From Rhizobium sp. CSW-27 (GTDB lineage Bacteria > Pseudomonadota > Alphaproteobacteria > Rhizobiales > Rhizobiaceae): DNA of 64,000 nt. Each line of letters starts with the position of its first letter. Within the stretch, counting starts at the first letter, position 1. Location: NCBI RefSeq assembly GCF_018760785.1, contig NZ_JAHHZO010000002.1:186001-250000 (forward strand), read 5' to 3'. Shown in pieces: positions 1-8,336 of the stretch. The notes beneath the pieces are model-generated. The model did not search any database. It had not been told where the DNA came from and was given only the letters and a program-made list of their open reading frames with translations. The translations under genes were made by a program, and so were the position numbers.

Positions 1-356
1 TGCGTCTTCAAGGTTTCGATGATCTGCCGGCCGATCGGCATCACCGGGTTCAGCGAGTATTTCGGATCCTGCAGGATCATCGCCACCCGCTTGCCGCGCA
101 GGCTTCGGCGTTTGGCGGCAGAGGCCGACAAAAGGTCGATACCGTCAAAATTCAGCGTCTTTGCGGTGATCTTCGCATGGCCGGGCGTGAGCCCCATGAT
201 GGCGCGACCCGTCTGCGACTTGCCGGAACCGGATTCTCCGACAATGCCGAGCCTTTCCTTGCCGAGCGTAAACGACACACCGCGCACCGCCTCCACCGTG
301 CCGGTGCGGGTGGGAAAGGAAACGCGCAGGTCATCGACCGTCAGAAGCGGGGTCAT
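1..356 (-). CDS. Peptide ABC transporter, ATP-binding protein (DppD/OppD type), 3'-truncated by window edge
   Basis: The first about 118 residues of an ABC ATPase are visible on the minus strand; the rest lies beyond base 1. It begins MTPLLTVDDLRVSFPT, has a Walker A motif GESGSGKSQTGR at about residues 38-49 and a Q-loop stretch ILQDPKYSLNP, the pattern of oligopeptide/dipeptide importer ATPases of the DppD/OppD family. It would hydrolyse ATP at the cytoplasmic face to drive the two permeases encoded just upstream. The start ATG at 356 overlaps the permease stop codon as ATGA (353-356), which implies translational coupling and membership in the same operon. The signature motif and Walker B are outside the window. 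Confidence 0.9.
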   Translation of the reverse strand, partial: MTPLLTVDDLRVSFPTRTGTVEAVRGVSFTLGKERLGIVGESGSGKSQTGRAIMGLTPGHAKITAKTLNFDGIDLLSASAAKRRSLRGKRVAMILQDPKYSLNPVMPIGRQIIETLKT

Positions 357-1282
357 TGTCCGGCCTCCTTCGGATCGAGCGCATCACGCAGACCATCACC
401 CAGCAGGTTGAAACCGAGGCTGACGATGAGGATCGCAAAACCCGGCATGGCGGCAACCCACCACTGGTCGAGGATGAAGCGGCGCCCGGAGGCGATCATC
501 GCGCCCCATTCGGGAAGCGGCGGCTGGGCGCCAAGACCGAGGAAACCGAGGCCCGCAGCCGTCAGGATGATGCCGGCCATATCGAGCGTGACGCGCACGA
601 TGAGCGAGGAGGTACAGAGCGGCATGACATGGCGCAGCACGATGCGGAAGGGCGAGGCCCCCATCAGCTTCACCGCCGCGATGAATTCCGAATTGCGGAA
701 TGTCAGCGTCTCGGCCCGCGCGATGCGCGCATAAGGCGGCCAGGAGGTAACGGCAATGGCAAGGATCGCGTTTTCGATGCCGGGACCGAGTGCGGCTACC
801 AGCGCCAGCGCCAGAACGAGCTTTGGAAAGGCCAGGAAAATATCCGTGATGCGCATCAGCACCGCATCCACCCAGCCGCCGGCATAGCCGGACACCGTGC
901 CGACGATGAGGCCGATTGGCGCTGCAATGATCGCCACCAGCACGACAACCATCAGCGTCAGCCGCGAGCCGTGGATCAGGCGCGAGAGGATGTCGCGGCC
1001 CTGATCGTCGGTGCCGAGCCAGTAACCGGGTGTGCCGGGGGTCAGGAGCTGGGCATTGCGCAGATCCCCCTGCACCGCGCTGTGCGGGGCGAGAAGATCG
1101 GCAAAGGCTGCCACGAACAGCAGCGCCAGCAGGATGAAAAGGCCGAGGAGAGCCAGCCGGTTTTCGGAAAAGCGGCGCCAGACGACATAGGCGCGGCCAA
1201 GCTTGGCCTGCCGGCGCGAGGCCGGCCGGTCGGAGAGCAGCCAGGCGCGGCTATAGGGTTTTGGATCGGAAAGCATGCTCAT
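353..1282 (-). CDS. Peptide ABC transporter permease, DppC-like
   Basis: A 309-residue inner-membrane permease. After a hydrophilic N-terminus (about 40 residues with the DppC-type segment WRRFSENRLALLG) come about six hydrophobic segments. The EAA loop is visible as RAETLTFRNSEFIAAVKLMG followed by ASPFRIVLRHVMP, where the permease contacts the ATPase. The C-terminus LRDALDPK is typical of DppC/OppC proteins. It pairs with the DppB-like permease to form the transmembrane channel. The gene overlaps both neighbours by 4 bp (ATGA), so it is one translationally coupled unit with the binding protein and ATPase. The peptide specificity cannot be read from the sequence. Confidence 0.92.
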   Translation of the reverse strand: MSMLSDPKPYSRAWLLSDRPASRRQAKLGRAYVVWRRFSENRLALLGLFILLALLFVAAFADLLAPHSAVQGDLRNAQLLTPGTPGYWLGTDDQGRDILSRLIHGSRLTLMVVVLVAIIAAPIGLIVGTVSGYAGGWVDAVLMRITDIFLAFPKLVLALALVAALGPGIENAILAIAVTSWPPYARIARAETLTFRNSEFIAAVKLMGASPFRIVLRHVMPLCTSSLIVRVTLDMAGIILTAAGLGFLGLGAQPPLPEWGAMIASGRRFILDQWWVAAMPGFAILIVSLGFNLLGDGLRDALDPKEAGQ

Positions 1283-2346
1283 CGGCTGCGTGTCCTTGGA
1301 TCAAGCGTGCGGTAGAGCACATCTGAAAGCAAATTGATGCCGACGAAGACGGCGCCGATGACGATGGTGCCGCCAAGGACAGCGTTCATGTCGGCATTCT
1401 GCAGCGAATTGGTGATGTAAAGGCCAAGTCCCGGCCAGGAGAAGATGGTTTCTGTCAGCACCGAACCTTCCAGCAGGCCGGCATAGGAGAGCGCGATTAC
1501 GGTCACCAGCGGCACTGCGGCATTGCGCAGCGCGTGGAACCAGATGATGCGGCTTTCCGACAGGCCCTTGGCACGCGCCGCCACGATATATTCCTGGCTG
1601 AGTTCGTTCAGCATGAAAGAACGCGTCATGCGGCTGATATAGGCAAGCGAGAAATAGCCGAGCAGACAGGCCGGCAGCACGATGTGGCGGAACAGATCCC
1701 AGAACACATCCCATTGGCCAAGTATCAGCGCCTCCACCAGGAAGAAGCCGGTCTGCGGCGTAAAGGTGAATTCGTAGACGATATCCATGCGGCCGGGATA
1801 GGCGACCCAGTTGAGCTTGGCGTAAAACACCACCAGCGCCAAAAGGCCCAGCCAGAAGATCGGCACGGAATAGCCGATGAGACCGATGACGCGCACGATC
1901 TGGTCGGCGATGCTGTTGCGTTTCACCGCCGCCAGAACCCCCAGAGGCACACCGAACAGGGCGCCGATCACGGTGCCGAGCGTTGCAAGCTCGATGGTGG
2001 CCGGAAAGACGCGGGCAATATCGGTCATCACCGGATTGGTGGTCAGCACCGAAGTGCCGAAATTGCCGGTCAGCGCATCGCGGATATAGTAGAAGAACTG
2101 CTGCCAGAGCGGCAGGTTGAGGCCGAGTTCCTCACGCACGCGCTCCACCACATGGGCGGGCGCCCGGTCGCCGACAATGGCAAGCGCCGGATCGATGGGA
2201 ACCACACGACCGATGAAGAAGGTGACGGCGAGGAGGCCGAGGAAGGTGGTGACAACCGTCACCAGAAACCGCAGCACGGCAAGCGTCCGCTTGGAGGCGC
2301 GGCTTCTGCCACGCCTCCGGCTTGCATTGGTTTGCGTAAGGCTCAC
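1279..2346 (-). CDS. Peptide ABC transporter permease, DppB-like
   Basis: A 355-residue inner-membrane permease with an N-terminal hydrophobic segment (LAVLRFLVTVVTTFLGLLAV) followed by the DppB-type periplasmic domain, including VPIDPALAIVGDRAP and VREELGLNLPLWQQF. Further membrane segments and an EAA-like loop (EYIVAARAKGLSESRIIWFH) follow, ending in the family's YRTLDPRTR tail. This is the usual partner of the DppC-like subunit. The stop codon overlaps the start of the next permease gene, and the start is 21 bp after the binding-protein stop at 2368. The N-terminal arginine-rich stretch (RRRGRSRASKR) is slightly longer than usual; a start nearer the membrane segment is possible but lacks a better ribosome site. 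Confidence 0.92.
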   Translation of the reverse strand: MSLTQTNASRRRGRSRASKRTLAVLRFLVTVVTTFLGLLAVTFFIGRVVPIDPALAIVGDRAPAHVVERVREELGLNLPLWQQFFYYIRDALTGNFGTSVLTTNPVMTDIARVFPATIELATLGTVIGALFGVPLGVLAAVKRNSIADQIVRVIGLIGYSVPIFWLGLLALVVFYAKLNWVAYPGRMDIVYEFTFTPQTGFFLVEALILGQWDVFWDLFRHIVLPACLLGYFSLAYISRMTRSFMLNELSQEYIVAARAKGLSESRIIWFHALRNAAVPLVTVIALSYAGLLEGSVLTETIFSWPGLGLYITNSLQNADMNAVLGGTIVIGAVFVGINLLSDVLYRTLDPRTRSR

Positions 2347-2367
2347 GAGCCCGATCCCTGCCCGAAC

Positions 2368-4005
2368 TTACTTCGAGACGGTGTAGACGAAGTTCGTCGA
2401 GAAGCTCGGACCGAGCTTGAAGTCCTTCAGCTTCGAGGAATAGCCAGCCGTTTCGATCTGCTGGAACAGCATCACGAAGGGGCTGTTTTCCAGCACTTCC
2501 TTCTGCAGGTTCTGATAGATTGCCGCGCGCTTTTCGGAATCCTTCTCCAGAAGAGCGGCCTGCGTCTGCTTTGTCAGTTCCGGAACGTCCCAGGCATTGC
2601 GCCAGGCGAGCGTCTTGTTCTTGCCCTCGTCGGAATTGTCCGGATTGTAGGTGAAGGTTTCGGCATTCGAATTCGGATCGAAGTAATCCGAACCCCACTG
2701 GCCGATATAGATGTCGTGCTGGCGGGCGCGGTACTTGGTCAGCGTCTGCTTGCCGTCACCCGGAATGATTTCCAGCTTGATGCCGGCCTGGGCCAGCGTC
2801 TGCTGCACGCTTTCGGCAATGCCGGTAACCGGCTGCGTGTTGCGCACGTCCATGGTCACGGTGAAACCGTCCTTCAGGCCGGCCTTGGCCAAGAGTTCCT
2901 TGGCCTTTGCGACGTCGAGCGTATAGGGATTGTCGGAGATCGCGCCCAACTGGCCTTCCGGCAGGAAGCTCTGGTGGATCTTGCCGATGCCCTTGATCAG
3001 CTTGTCGCCGATTGCCGAATAATCGACGAGATATTTGAAGGCTTCCGCCACTTCCGGCTTCGCGAGGTTCGGATTCTTCTGGTTGAGGCTGAAGTAGTAG
3101 AGCGTGCTCTTCGGTGCAGACGTGACCTGCAGGCCGCTCTTGCCCTCGATGGCGGCCAGATCACCCGGCTGCAGGTTGCGCGCCACGTCGATATCGCCGT
3201 TTTCCAGCGCCAGACGCTGGCTGGAGCTTTCCTTGATATGGCGGTAGACGACGCGCTTCAGCTTCGGCTTTTCGCCGTAATAATTCGGGTTGGCCTCCAT
3301 GATGACCGCCTCGTTGGCGCGCCAGGCGAGAACCTTATAGGGGCCGGAGCCGGCATAGCCGGTCTTCAGGAATTCATTGCCGAAATCGGTGTTCCACTTG
3401 TAGTCGGCCGATGGCGTGACGGCCTTTGCCTTTTCCATCACCACCTTCTTGTCGACGATGGAGGCAACCGAGGCCGTCAGGACGTTGAGGACGAAGCTCG
3501 GCGCGTAAGGCTTGTCGACGGTCAGCGTGAAGGTCTGCGGATCAGCCGCCTTCGCCTTGTCGGTGATGTTGTCGCCGGTCAGGCCGAACTGGGTGAGCAG
3601 GAAAGCGGGCGACTTGTCGAGCTTGACGGCGCGCTCGAAGGAAAAGGCCACATCATCGGCGGTGATCGGGTTGCCGGAAGCGAATTTCAGGCCCGGCTTC
3701 AGCTTGAACGTGTAGGTCATGCCGTCGTCGGAAACGGTCCAGCTCTGTGCGATGTCACCGACAACCTTGGAGGTGTCTGCCGGATCGAGCATCACGAGAA
3801 GGCTGTAGCTGTTAGCCGTCACCTCGGCTGTCGACAGTTCGAAGGCCTCGGCCGGGTCGAGCGAGATGATGTCGTCGATCGCAAGCGCTTCCACCAGCGT
3901 GTCGGCCGGCGTTGCGGCAAAGGCCTGCGGAGCCGAAATCATCACCAGCGAAAGGGCGGCGCCGGTCGAAAGAATACGGAGGCTGCGATTGAACGCGTTC
4001 ATCAT
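2368..4005 (-). CDS. Peptide ABC transporter substrate-binding protein (SBP family 5)
   Basis: A 545-residue periplasmic solute-binding protein. Residues 1-31 form a signal peptide ending ISAPQAFA. The mature part has the family 5 landmarks: SLDPAEAFELSTAEV near the start, SWTVSDDGMTYTFKLKPGLKF, and an LAW RANEAVIMEANPNYYG segment. It would capture peptides or related compounds in the periplasm and deliver them to the permeases downstream. AGGGGACCATC precedes the tandem ATGATG at 4005/4002, so the first ATG was chosen. The dipeptidase gene lies 52 bp upstream on the same strand, suggesting that imported substrates are dipeptides or similar compounds; that is inference. Confidence 0.92.
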   Translation of the reverse strand: MMNAFNRSLRILSTGAALSLVMISAPQAFAATPADTLVEALAIDDIISLDPAEAFELSTAEVTANSYSLLVMLDPADTSKVVGDIAQSWTVSDDGMTYTFKLKPGLKFASGNPITADDVAFSFERAVKLDKSPAFLLTQFGLTGDNITDKAKAADPQTFTLTVDKPYAPSFVLNVLTASVASIVDKKVVMEKAKAVTPSADYKWNTDFGNEFLKTGYAGSGPYKVLAWRANEAVIMEANPNYYGEKPKLKRVVYRHIKESSSQRLALENGDIDVARNLQPGDLAAIEGKSGLQVTSAPKSTLYYFSLNQKNPNLAKPEVAEAFKYLVDYSAIGDKLIKGIGKIHQSFLPEGQLGAISDNPYTLDVAKAKELLAKAGLKDGFTVTMDVRNTQPVTGIAESVQQTLAQAGIKLEIIPGDGKQTLTKYRARQHDIYIGQWGSDYFDPNSNAETFTYNPDNSDEGKNKTLAWRNAWDVPELTKQTQAALLEKDSEKRAAIYQNLQKEVLENSPFVMLFQQIETAGYSSKLKDFKLGPSFSTNFVYTVSK

Positions 4006-4057
4006 GATGGTCCCCTGATTTTTGTGTGTCTGAATGGCAGGTCGAAGGAAGGATTCG

Positions 4058-5116
4058 TCAGCTTGCTTCGTGCCAGCACTGAGAAAGAACCCTCAGCCAG
4101 TTCTCCCGGCACAGCTTGGCGAGATCGTCGGAAGCGTATCCCGCGTTTTTGAGGGCCGCAACCAGTTTCTGATTGCCGGCGGCGTCGGCAATCTCCTGCG
4201 GCACGGTGGCGCCGTCGAAATCCGAGCCGAGCGCCACGCAATCGATACCCATGCGCTCCACCATATAATCGATGTGCTTCACCATCAGGTCTAGGCCGGT
4301 ATGGGCGTCATCGCGCGCATCGGGACGCAGCATGGTCACCGCATAGTTCAGGCCGACGAGGCCCTGGCGTTCGCGGATGGCGTCCATCTGCCGGTCGGTC
4401 AGGTTGCGGGCAACGGCCGTCAGGGCATGCACGTTCGAATGGCTGGCGATCAGCGGCTTGTCGGAGGTCTTCGCCACGTCCCAGAAGCCCTTTTCGGTGA
4501 TGTGGGCAAGATCGATGGCAATGCCCATCTGGTCGCAGGCCTTCACCAGTGCAAAGCCGAGATCGGTAAGGCCGGGTCCGGTATCCGGCGAGACCGGATA
4601 GGCGAAGGGCACGCCATGGCCGAAGATGTTGTGCCGGCTCCAGACCGGCCCGAGCGAGCGAAGGCCGGCGGCGTAGAACACTTCCAGCGCCGACAGGTCG
4701 GGATCGATTGCCTCGCAGCCCTCCATGTGGAGGACGGCGGCGAATTCACCTTCTGCCACGGCCTCGCGAATCGCATCGGTGGAACGGCAGATGCGCCAGG
4801 CGCCGGCCGCGTCGAGCCGCAGTGCCAGCGCGAGCTTTTCCATTGCGATATCGAGCGAGGGCGAGCGTTCCAGCGGTGCGGCGAGCGGCGTGTAGTAATG
4901 GCCGCTGGCATCCGGCTCCTTCAGGATCAGGTCGCCGGAGGGAATGTAGATGGCGCACAACCCGCCGACGAGACCGCCGGCCCGGGCGCGCGGTCCGTCA
5001 ATATGGCCTTCCTGCGTGCCCTTGACGAATTCGGCCACGGTATCGGCGCCGTTGCGCATGTTGCGCCACAGTCGAAGGAGAACATCATTGTGGCCGTCGA
5101 AAATGGGTTGCATCAT
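4058..5116 (-). CDS. Membrane dipeptidase (peptidase family M19, renal dipeptidase-like)
   Basis: A 352-residue zinc-dependent dipeptidase-family protein. Metal-ligand motifs are visible: the opening MQPIFDGHND gives the first His-x-Asp pair, EGCEAID the bridging glutamate, and SHSNVHALTAVARNLTD and ALGSDFDGA the remaining sites. Family members hydrolyse dipeptides, often with D-residues or modified ends; despite the name, bacterial forms are commonly cytosolic, and no signal peptide is seen here. The ATG at 5116 (MMQPIF) starts directly before the conserved motif; the open frame upstream codes only arginine/proline-rich residues with no family resemblance. It is encoded within the peptide transporter operon, so it probably processes the imported substrate. 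Confidence 0.9.
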   Translation of the reverse strand: MMQPIFDGHNDVLLRLWRNMRNGADTVAEFVKGTQEGHIDGPRARAGGLVGGLCAIYIPSGDLILKEPDASGHYYTPLAAPLERSPSLDIAMEKLALALRLDAAGAWRICRSTDAIREAVAEGEFAAVLHMEGCEAIDPDLSALEVFYAAGLRSLGPVWSRHNIFGHGVPFAYPVSPDTGPGLTDLGFALVKACDQMGIAIDLAHITEKGFWDVAKTSDKPLIASHSNVHALTAVARNLTDRQMDAIRERQGLVGLNYAVTMLRPDARDDAHTGLDLMVKHIDYMVERMGIDCVALGSDFDGATVPQEIADAAGNQKLVAALKNAGYASDDLAKLCRENWLRVLSQCWHEAS

Positions 5117-5229
5117 GAATTTCCGAACTCGCGAATACACGTCTTCGCCGATCCTAGGCTGATCCGGAAAGCGCGGGCAAGACGGAAAGTGCCGCGGCGC
5201 ACAAGATCGCTGCCCGAGCCCGCCAAGGC

Positions 5230-5919
5230 TCAGGCGACCCAGCCCCCTTCGTCGCTTCGGGTCAGAAGGGGTGTTGCGAACACGCCATGGGTCCGGCCCG
5301 ACCACGGCGCGCCAAAGGTTTCCAGAGCGGCGCGCCAGCGATCCGATTGCAGCATGGCCGCGCCGATGGCGACCGGCTCCACCCCGACGGCCTGCAGGAG
5401 GCCGAGGCCTGCCACGATCGAGGTGCCGCTGGAGATCACGTCATCGATCAGCACCACACGTCGCCCGGCGAGCAGCGGCAGCATGCGCGGATCGACATAG
5501 AGGCGCTTCACCTGTTCCGGCGTGGTGACGGAGGACATCGGCACCGACAGCGCCTCGTCATACCAGAACTTGCGCGAGGTACCGCAGGGCACGTAGCGCG
5601 CATGGCCGAGATGGCGGGCAACGGCGGCGGCGAGCGTCAGGCCGAGCGTCGGCAGGCCCACCACCACATCCGGCTTCAAGTCCGAGAGGCGGGCTGCGAG
5701 ATCGCCGGCCAGCGCCTCCACGACGGGAAAGCTCGCCTGGTTGATGATCAGCGAGGCCAGCGCATGGCGTCCGTCAGAGAGAGGCCGGATGGGCAGGCAG
5801 AGTTGCCGGCCATCGGCGAGCCGTGCCGGGAAAAAGCCGGAAAACGGACCATCGGAGGAGAAGGTGCCGGCAGGGTGAAGCTCCTGCCAGAAATCATGAG
5901 GCTGCAGGGGGGAGGGCAC
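5230..5919 (-). CDS. Phosphoribosyltransferase-family protein
   Basis: A 229-residue protein with a type I phosphoribosyltransferase fold. The PRPP-binding loop is clear: RVVLIDDVISSGTSIV. An upstream hydrophobic strand, PDVVVGLPTLGLTLAAAVARHLG, matches the PRTase core region that binds pyrophosphate. Such enzymes transfer phosphoribosyl groups between PRPP and a nucleobase; which base is used cannot be told, and the N-terminal 60 residues (HDFWQELHPAGTF) are not those of Apt, Hpt or PyrE. A GTG at 5919 with GGAG upstream is the likely start. It sits 15 bp downstream of the LysR gene and upstream of the dipeptidase, so it may be cotranscribed with the peptide uptake genes, an unusual pairing. 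Confidence 0.82.
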   Translation of the reverse strand: MPSPLQPHDFWQELHPAGTFSSDGPFSGFFPARLADGRQLCLPIRPLSDGRHALASLIINQASFPVVEALAGDLAARLSDLKPDVVVGLPTLGLTLAAAVARHLGHARYVPCGTSRKFWYDEALSVPMSSVTTPEQVKRLYVDPRMLPLLAGRRVVLIDDVISSGTSIVAGLGLLQAVGVEPVAIGAAMLQSDRWRAALETFGAPWSGRTHGVFATPLLTRSDEGGWVA

Positions 5920-5934
5920 GCGAAAACTCCGGCA

Positions 5935-6852
5935 TCAGGCATAATAGGGTTCGTCCCGCCAGCGGCCGACTTCCTCGATCAGCCAGCTGCGGAAGAGCGC
6001 GACGGGGCGAAATTCCATGCGGGTGATGGGCGCCACGACATAATAGGAACTGGGGCTTCTCACCTGCAGCGGCAGGGCCTGGACAAGCTCGCCCGCCTGC
6101 AATTCCGCCTCGATCAGGAAGAGCGGCATCAGCGCCACGCCGAGGCCCGCGCTGCAGGCCTGGCCGACGCTTGCGAACTGTTCGAACCGCATGCCGGGCG
6201 AAGGTGTGCCGGACACGCCCTGCGTCTCGAAGAAATGCGCCCAGGCGCCGGGGCGCGAGGCCATGTGCAGCAACGGCAGCGACATGAGATCCTGCGAGGC
6301 GGCAACCGGGTTCTGCTGCAGGAAGGCGGGGCTTGCCACGGGCGCCACCATCTCGTCCATCAGGAAGGTGCAGTCCGCCCCCGGCCAGTTGGGCTGGCCG
6401 ATATGGATGGCCACATCCAGCCCGTCCTGCTCGAAATCGAAAATTCCGATGCGGGTGGCGAAGTTCAGCGTGATTTCCGGATGGGCGGCCACGAAACGCG
6501 GAATGCGCGGCAGAAGCCAGCGCGTGCCGAAGGTTGGCAGCATGGCCAGATTCAGCGTATCGCCATGCCGTTTGGTCATGGCCTTCAGCGAGGCGTCGCG
6601 GATCTGCGACAGCGCGGCGCCGATCGCCCTGGCATAGGCGCGGCCGGGTTCCGTCAGCGAAACGCCGCGGCTGCTGCGATCGAACAGTGACAGGCCAAGC
6701 TGTTCTTCCAGCCCGGAAATCTGCCGGCTGATCGCCCCTTGCGTCAGCGACAGCTCCTCGGCAGCAGCGGAAAAACTGCCAAGCCTAGCGACCGATTCGA
6801 AGGCGGCCAGCGCGCTGGTGGAGGGAAGAAGTCGACGGCTCAGATTGCTCAT
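5935..6852 (-). CDS. LysR-family transcriptional regulator (GcvA/GcdR-like)
   Basis: A 305-residue LysR-type regulator. The winged helix-turn-helix covers about residues 12-70 ([36 protein letters not shown] shows the consensus). An effector-binding domain follows, with the GcvA-like core [25 protein letters not shown] precedes the ATG at 6852. It is transcribed away from the glutaryl-CoA dehydrogenase gene across a 101-bp gap holding the dyad GTAAA-N6-TTTAC (6883-6898), the arrangement expected if it controls that gene in response to a pathway compound, as GcdR does in pseudomonads. The close spacing to the phosphoribosyltransferase gene leaves room for a role in the peptide operon as well. 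Confidence 0.9.
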   Translation of the reverse strand: MSNLSRRLLPSTSALAAFESVARLGSFSAAAEELSLTQGAISRQISGLEEQLGLSLFDRSSRGVSLTEPGRAYARAIGAALSQIRDASLKAMTKRHGDTLNLAMLPTFGTRWLLPRIPRFVAAHPEITLNFATRIGIFDFEQDGLDVAIHIGQPNWPGADCTFLMDEMVAPVASPAFLQQNPVAASQDLMSLPLLHMASRPGAWAHFFETQGVSGTPSPGMRFEQFASVGQACSAGLGVALMPLFLIEAELQAGELVQALPLQVRSPSSYYVVAPITRMEFRPVALFRSWLIEEVGRWRDEPYYA

Positions 6853-6882
6853 GCCGCATTCCTATAGCTCATATCGCCGTGA

Positions 6883-6898
6883 GTAAACGGCGCTTTAC
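6883..6898. promoter_or_regulatory. Candidate LysR operator between lysR and gcdH
   Basis: A 5-bp perfect dyad GTAAA-N6-TTTAC lies in the 101-bp gap between the divergent regulator and glutaryl-CoA dehydrogenase genes. Its centre is 63 bp before the GTG of gcdH. Position and symmetry suit a LysR recognition site; binding is inferred. Confidence 0.4.
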
Positions 6899-6953
6899 GC
6901 CGGGACCCGACTGCCCGATAGTCCGCTCCACAGTTCTGATGGAGGATTTCGAC

Positions 6954-8141
6954 GTGAGCGACCGTGCCGCCTTTTCCTGGGAAGACCCTTTCCTGCTCGA
7001 TGACCAGCTGACCGAGGACGAGCGGATGATCCGCGAGGCCGCCGCAGCCTTTGCCAAGGCCGAGCTTCTGCCGCGCGTCAACGAGGCCTATCTGTCGGAA
7101 ACCAGCGCGCCGGAGCTGTTTCCGCTGATGGGTCAGGCGGGTCTGCTGGGCGTGACGCTGCCGGAAGAATATGGCGCGGCAAACGCTTCCTACGTCGCCT
7201 ACGGTCTGGTGGCACGCGAAGTCGAGCGCATCGACAGCGGGTATCGCTCGATGATGAGCGTGCAGTCCTCGCTCGTCATCTACCCCATCTTCGCCTATGG
7301 CTCCGACGCGCAGAAGCAGAAGTACCTGCCGGGCCTCGTTTCGGGCGAACTCATCGGCTGCTTCGGCCTCACCGAACCGGATGCCGGCTCCGATCCGGGC
7401 GGCATGAAGACCCGCGCCGAAAAGATCGATGGCGGTTATCGCCTGCGCGGCTCGAAGATGTGGATCTCCAACGCACCGATCGCCGATGTCTTCGTCGTCT
7501 GGGCAAAGTCCGAAGCCCACAACAACGAAATCCGCGGTTTCGTGCTGGAAAAGGGCATGAAGGGCCTCTCCGCCCCGAAGATCGGCGGCAAGCTGTCGCT
7601 GCGCGCCTCGATCACCGGCGAAATCGTCATGGATGGCGTCGAAGTTTCGGAAGATGCGCTTCTGCCGAACGTGTCGGGTCTCAAGGGTCCGTTCGGCTGC
7701 CTCAACCGTGCCCGCTACGGCATTTCCTGGGGCGTGATGGGGGCCGCCGAAGATTGCTGGCTGCGCGCCCGCCAGTATGGCCTCGACCGCAAGCAGTTCG
7801 GCAAGCCGCTCGCCGGCACCCAGCTCTACCAGAAGAAGCTCGCCGACATGCAGACCGAAATCGCGCTTGGGCTTCAGGGCTCGCTTCGCGTCGGCCGCCT
7901 GATGGACGAGCACAGGATGGCGCCGGAAATGATCTCCATCGTCAAGCGCAACAATTGCGGCAAGGCGCTGGACATCGCGCGTCAGGCCCGCGACATGCAT
8001 GGCGGCAACGGCATCCAGATCGAATACCACGTGATGCGCCACGCCCAGAACCTGGAAACGGTCAACACCTACGAGGGCACGCATGATGTGCATGCGCTGA
8101 TCCTCGGTCGTGCACAGACCGGCATACAGGCCTTCTTCTGA
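6954..8141 (+). CDS. gcdH: Glutaryl-CoA dehydrogenase
   Basis: An acyl-CoA dehydrogenase-family flavoprotein that would oxidise and decarboxylate glutaryl-CoA to crotonyl-CoA in lysine, tryptophan or glutarate breakdown. The FAD/substrate region [17 protein letters not shown] and the C-terminal [20 protein letters not shown] are diagnostic; the glutamate in YEGTHD is the catalytic base. The chosen start is GTG at 6954, because GGAGG (6941-6945) lies 8 nt upstream; the protein is then 395 residues, the usual family length, beginning [15 protein letters not shown]. The in-frame ATG at 6939 overlaps that ribosome site. A strong terminator follows at 8168. Divergent from the LysR gene, its presumed regulator. 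Confidence 0.9.
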   Translation: MSDRAAFSWEDPFLLDDQLTEDERMIREAAAAFAKAELLPRVNEAYLSETSAPELFPLMGQAGLLGVTLPEEYGAANASYVAYGLVAREVERIDSGYRSMMSVQSSLVIYPIFAYGSDAQKQKYLPGLVSGELIGCFGLTEPDAGSDPGGMKTRAEKIDGGYRLRGSKMWISNAPIADVFVVWAKSEAHNNEIRGFVLEKGMKGLSAPKIGGKLSLRASITGEIVMDGVEVSEDALLPNVSGLKGPFGCLNRARYGISWGVMGAAEDCWLRARQYGLDRKQFGKPLAGTQLYQKKLADMQTEIALGLQGSLRVGRLMDEHRMAPEMISIVKRNNCGKALDIARQARDMHGGNGIQIEYHVMRHAQNLETVNTYEGTHDVHALILGRAQTGIQAFF

Positions 8142-8167
8142 GGTCTCCTTTCAGCCCGATGGCAGCG

Positions 8168-8201
8168 ATGACGGCAGCTCAACCTGCCGTCATATTTATT
8201 T
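8168..8201 (+). terminator. Rho-independent terminator after gcdH
   Basis: Ten-base-pair perfect stem ATGACGGCAG / CTGCCGTCAT (8168-8177 and 8184-8193) with a 6-nt loop, followed by ATTTATTT. It lies 26 bp after the gcdH stop and separates it from the aldehyde dehydrogenase gene. Confidence 0.85.
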
Positions 8202-8336
8202 AATCATACTTTTTCGACGTGCCGTTGATTGTCGGTTCCAATTGTCCTACGTCAGGGATCGAACCATCCGTCGCGGCGCAGCCTTCTCCCAGGCCATCCT
8301 CCCGGTCCGCGACTTCCCGAGCCTAACGAGGTCATC

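Noticed and set aside
1534-4152. An 872-codon open frame on the plus strand
   Set aside because: Antisense to the DppB-like permease and binding protein genes, composed of low-complexity charged residues; not coding.
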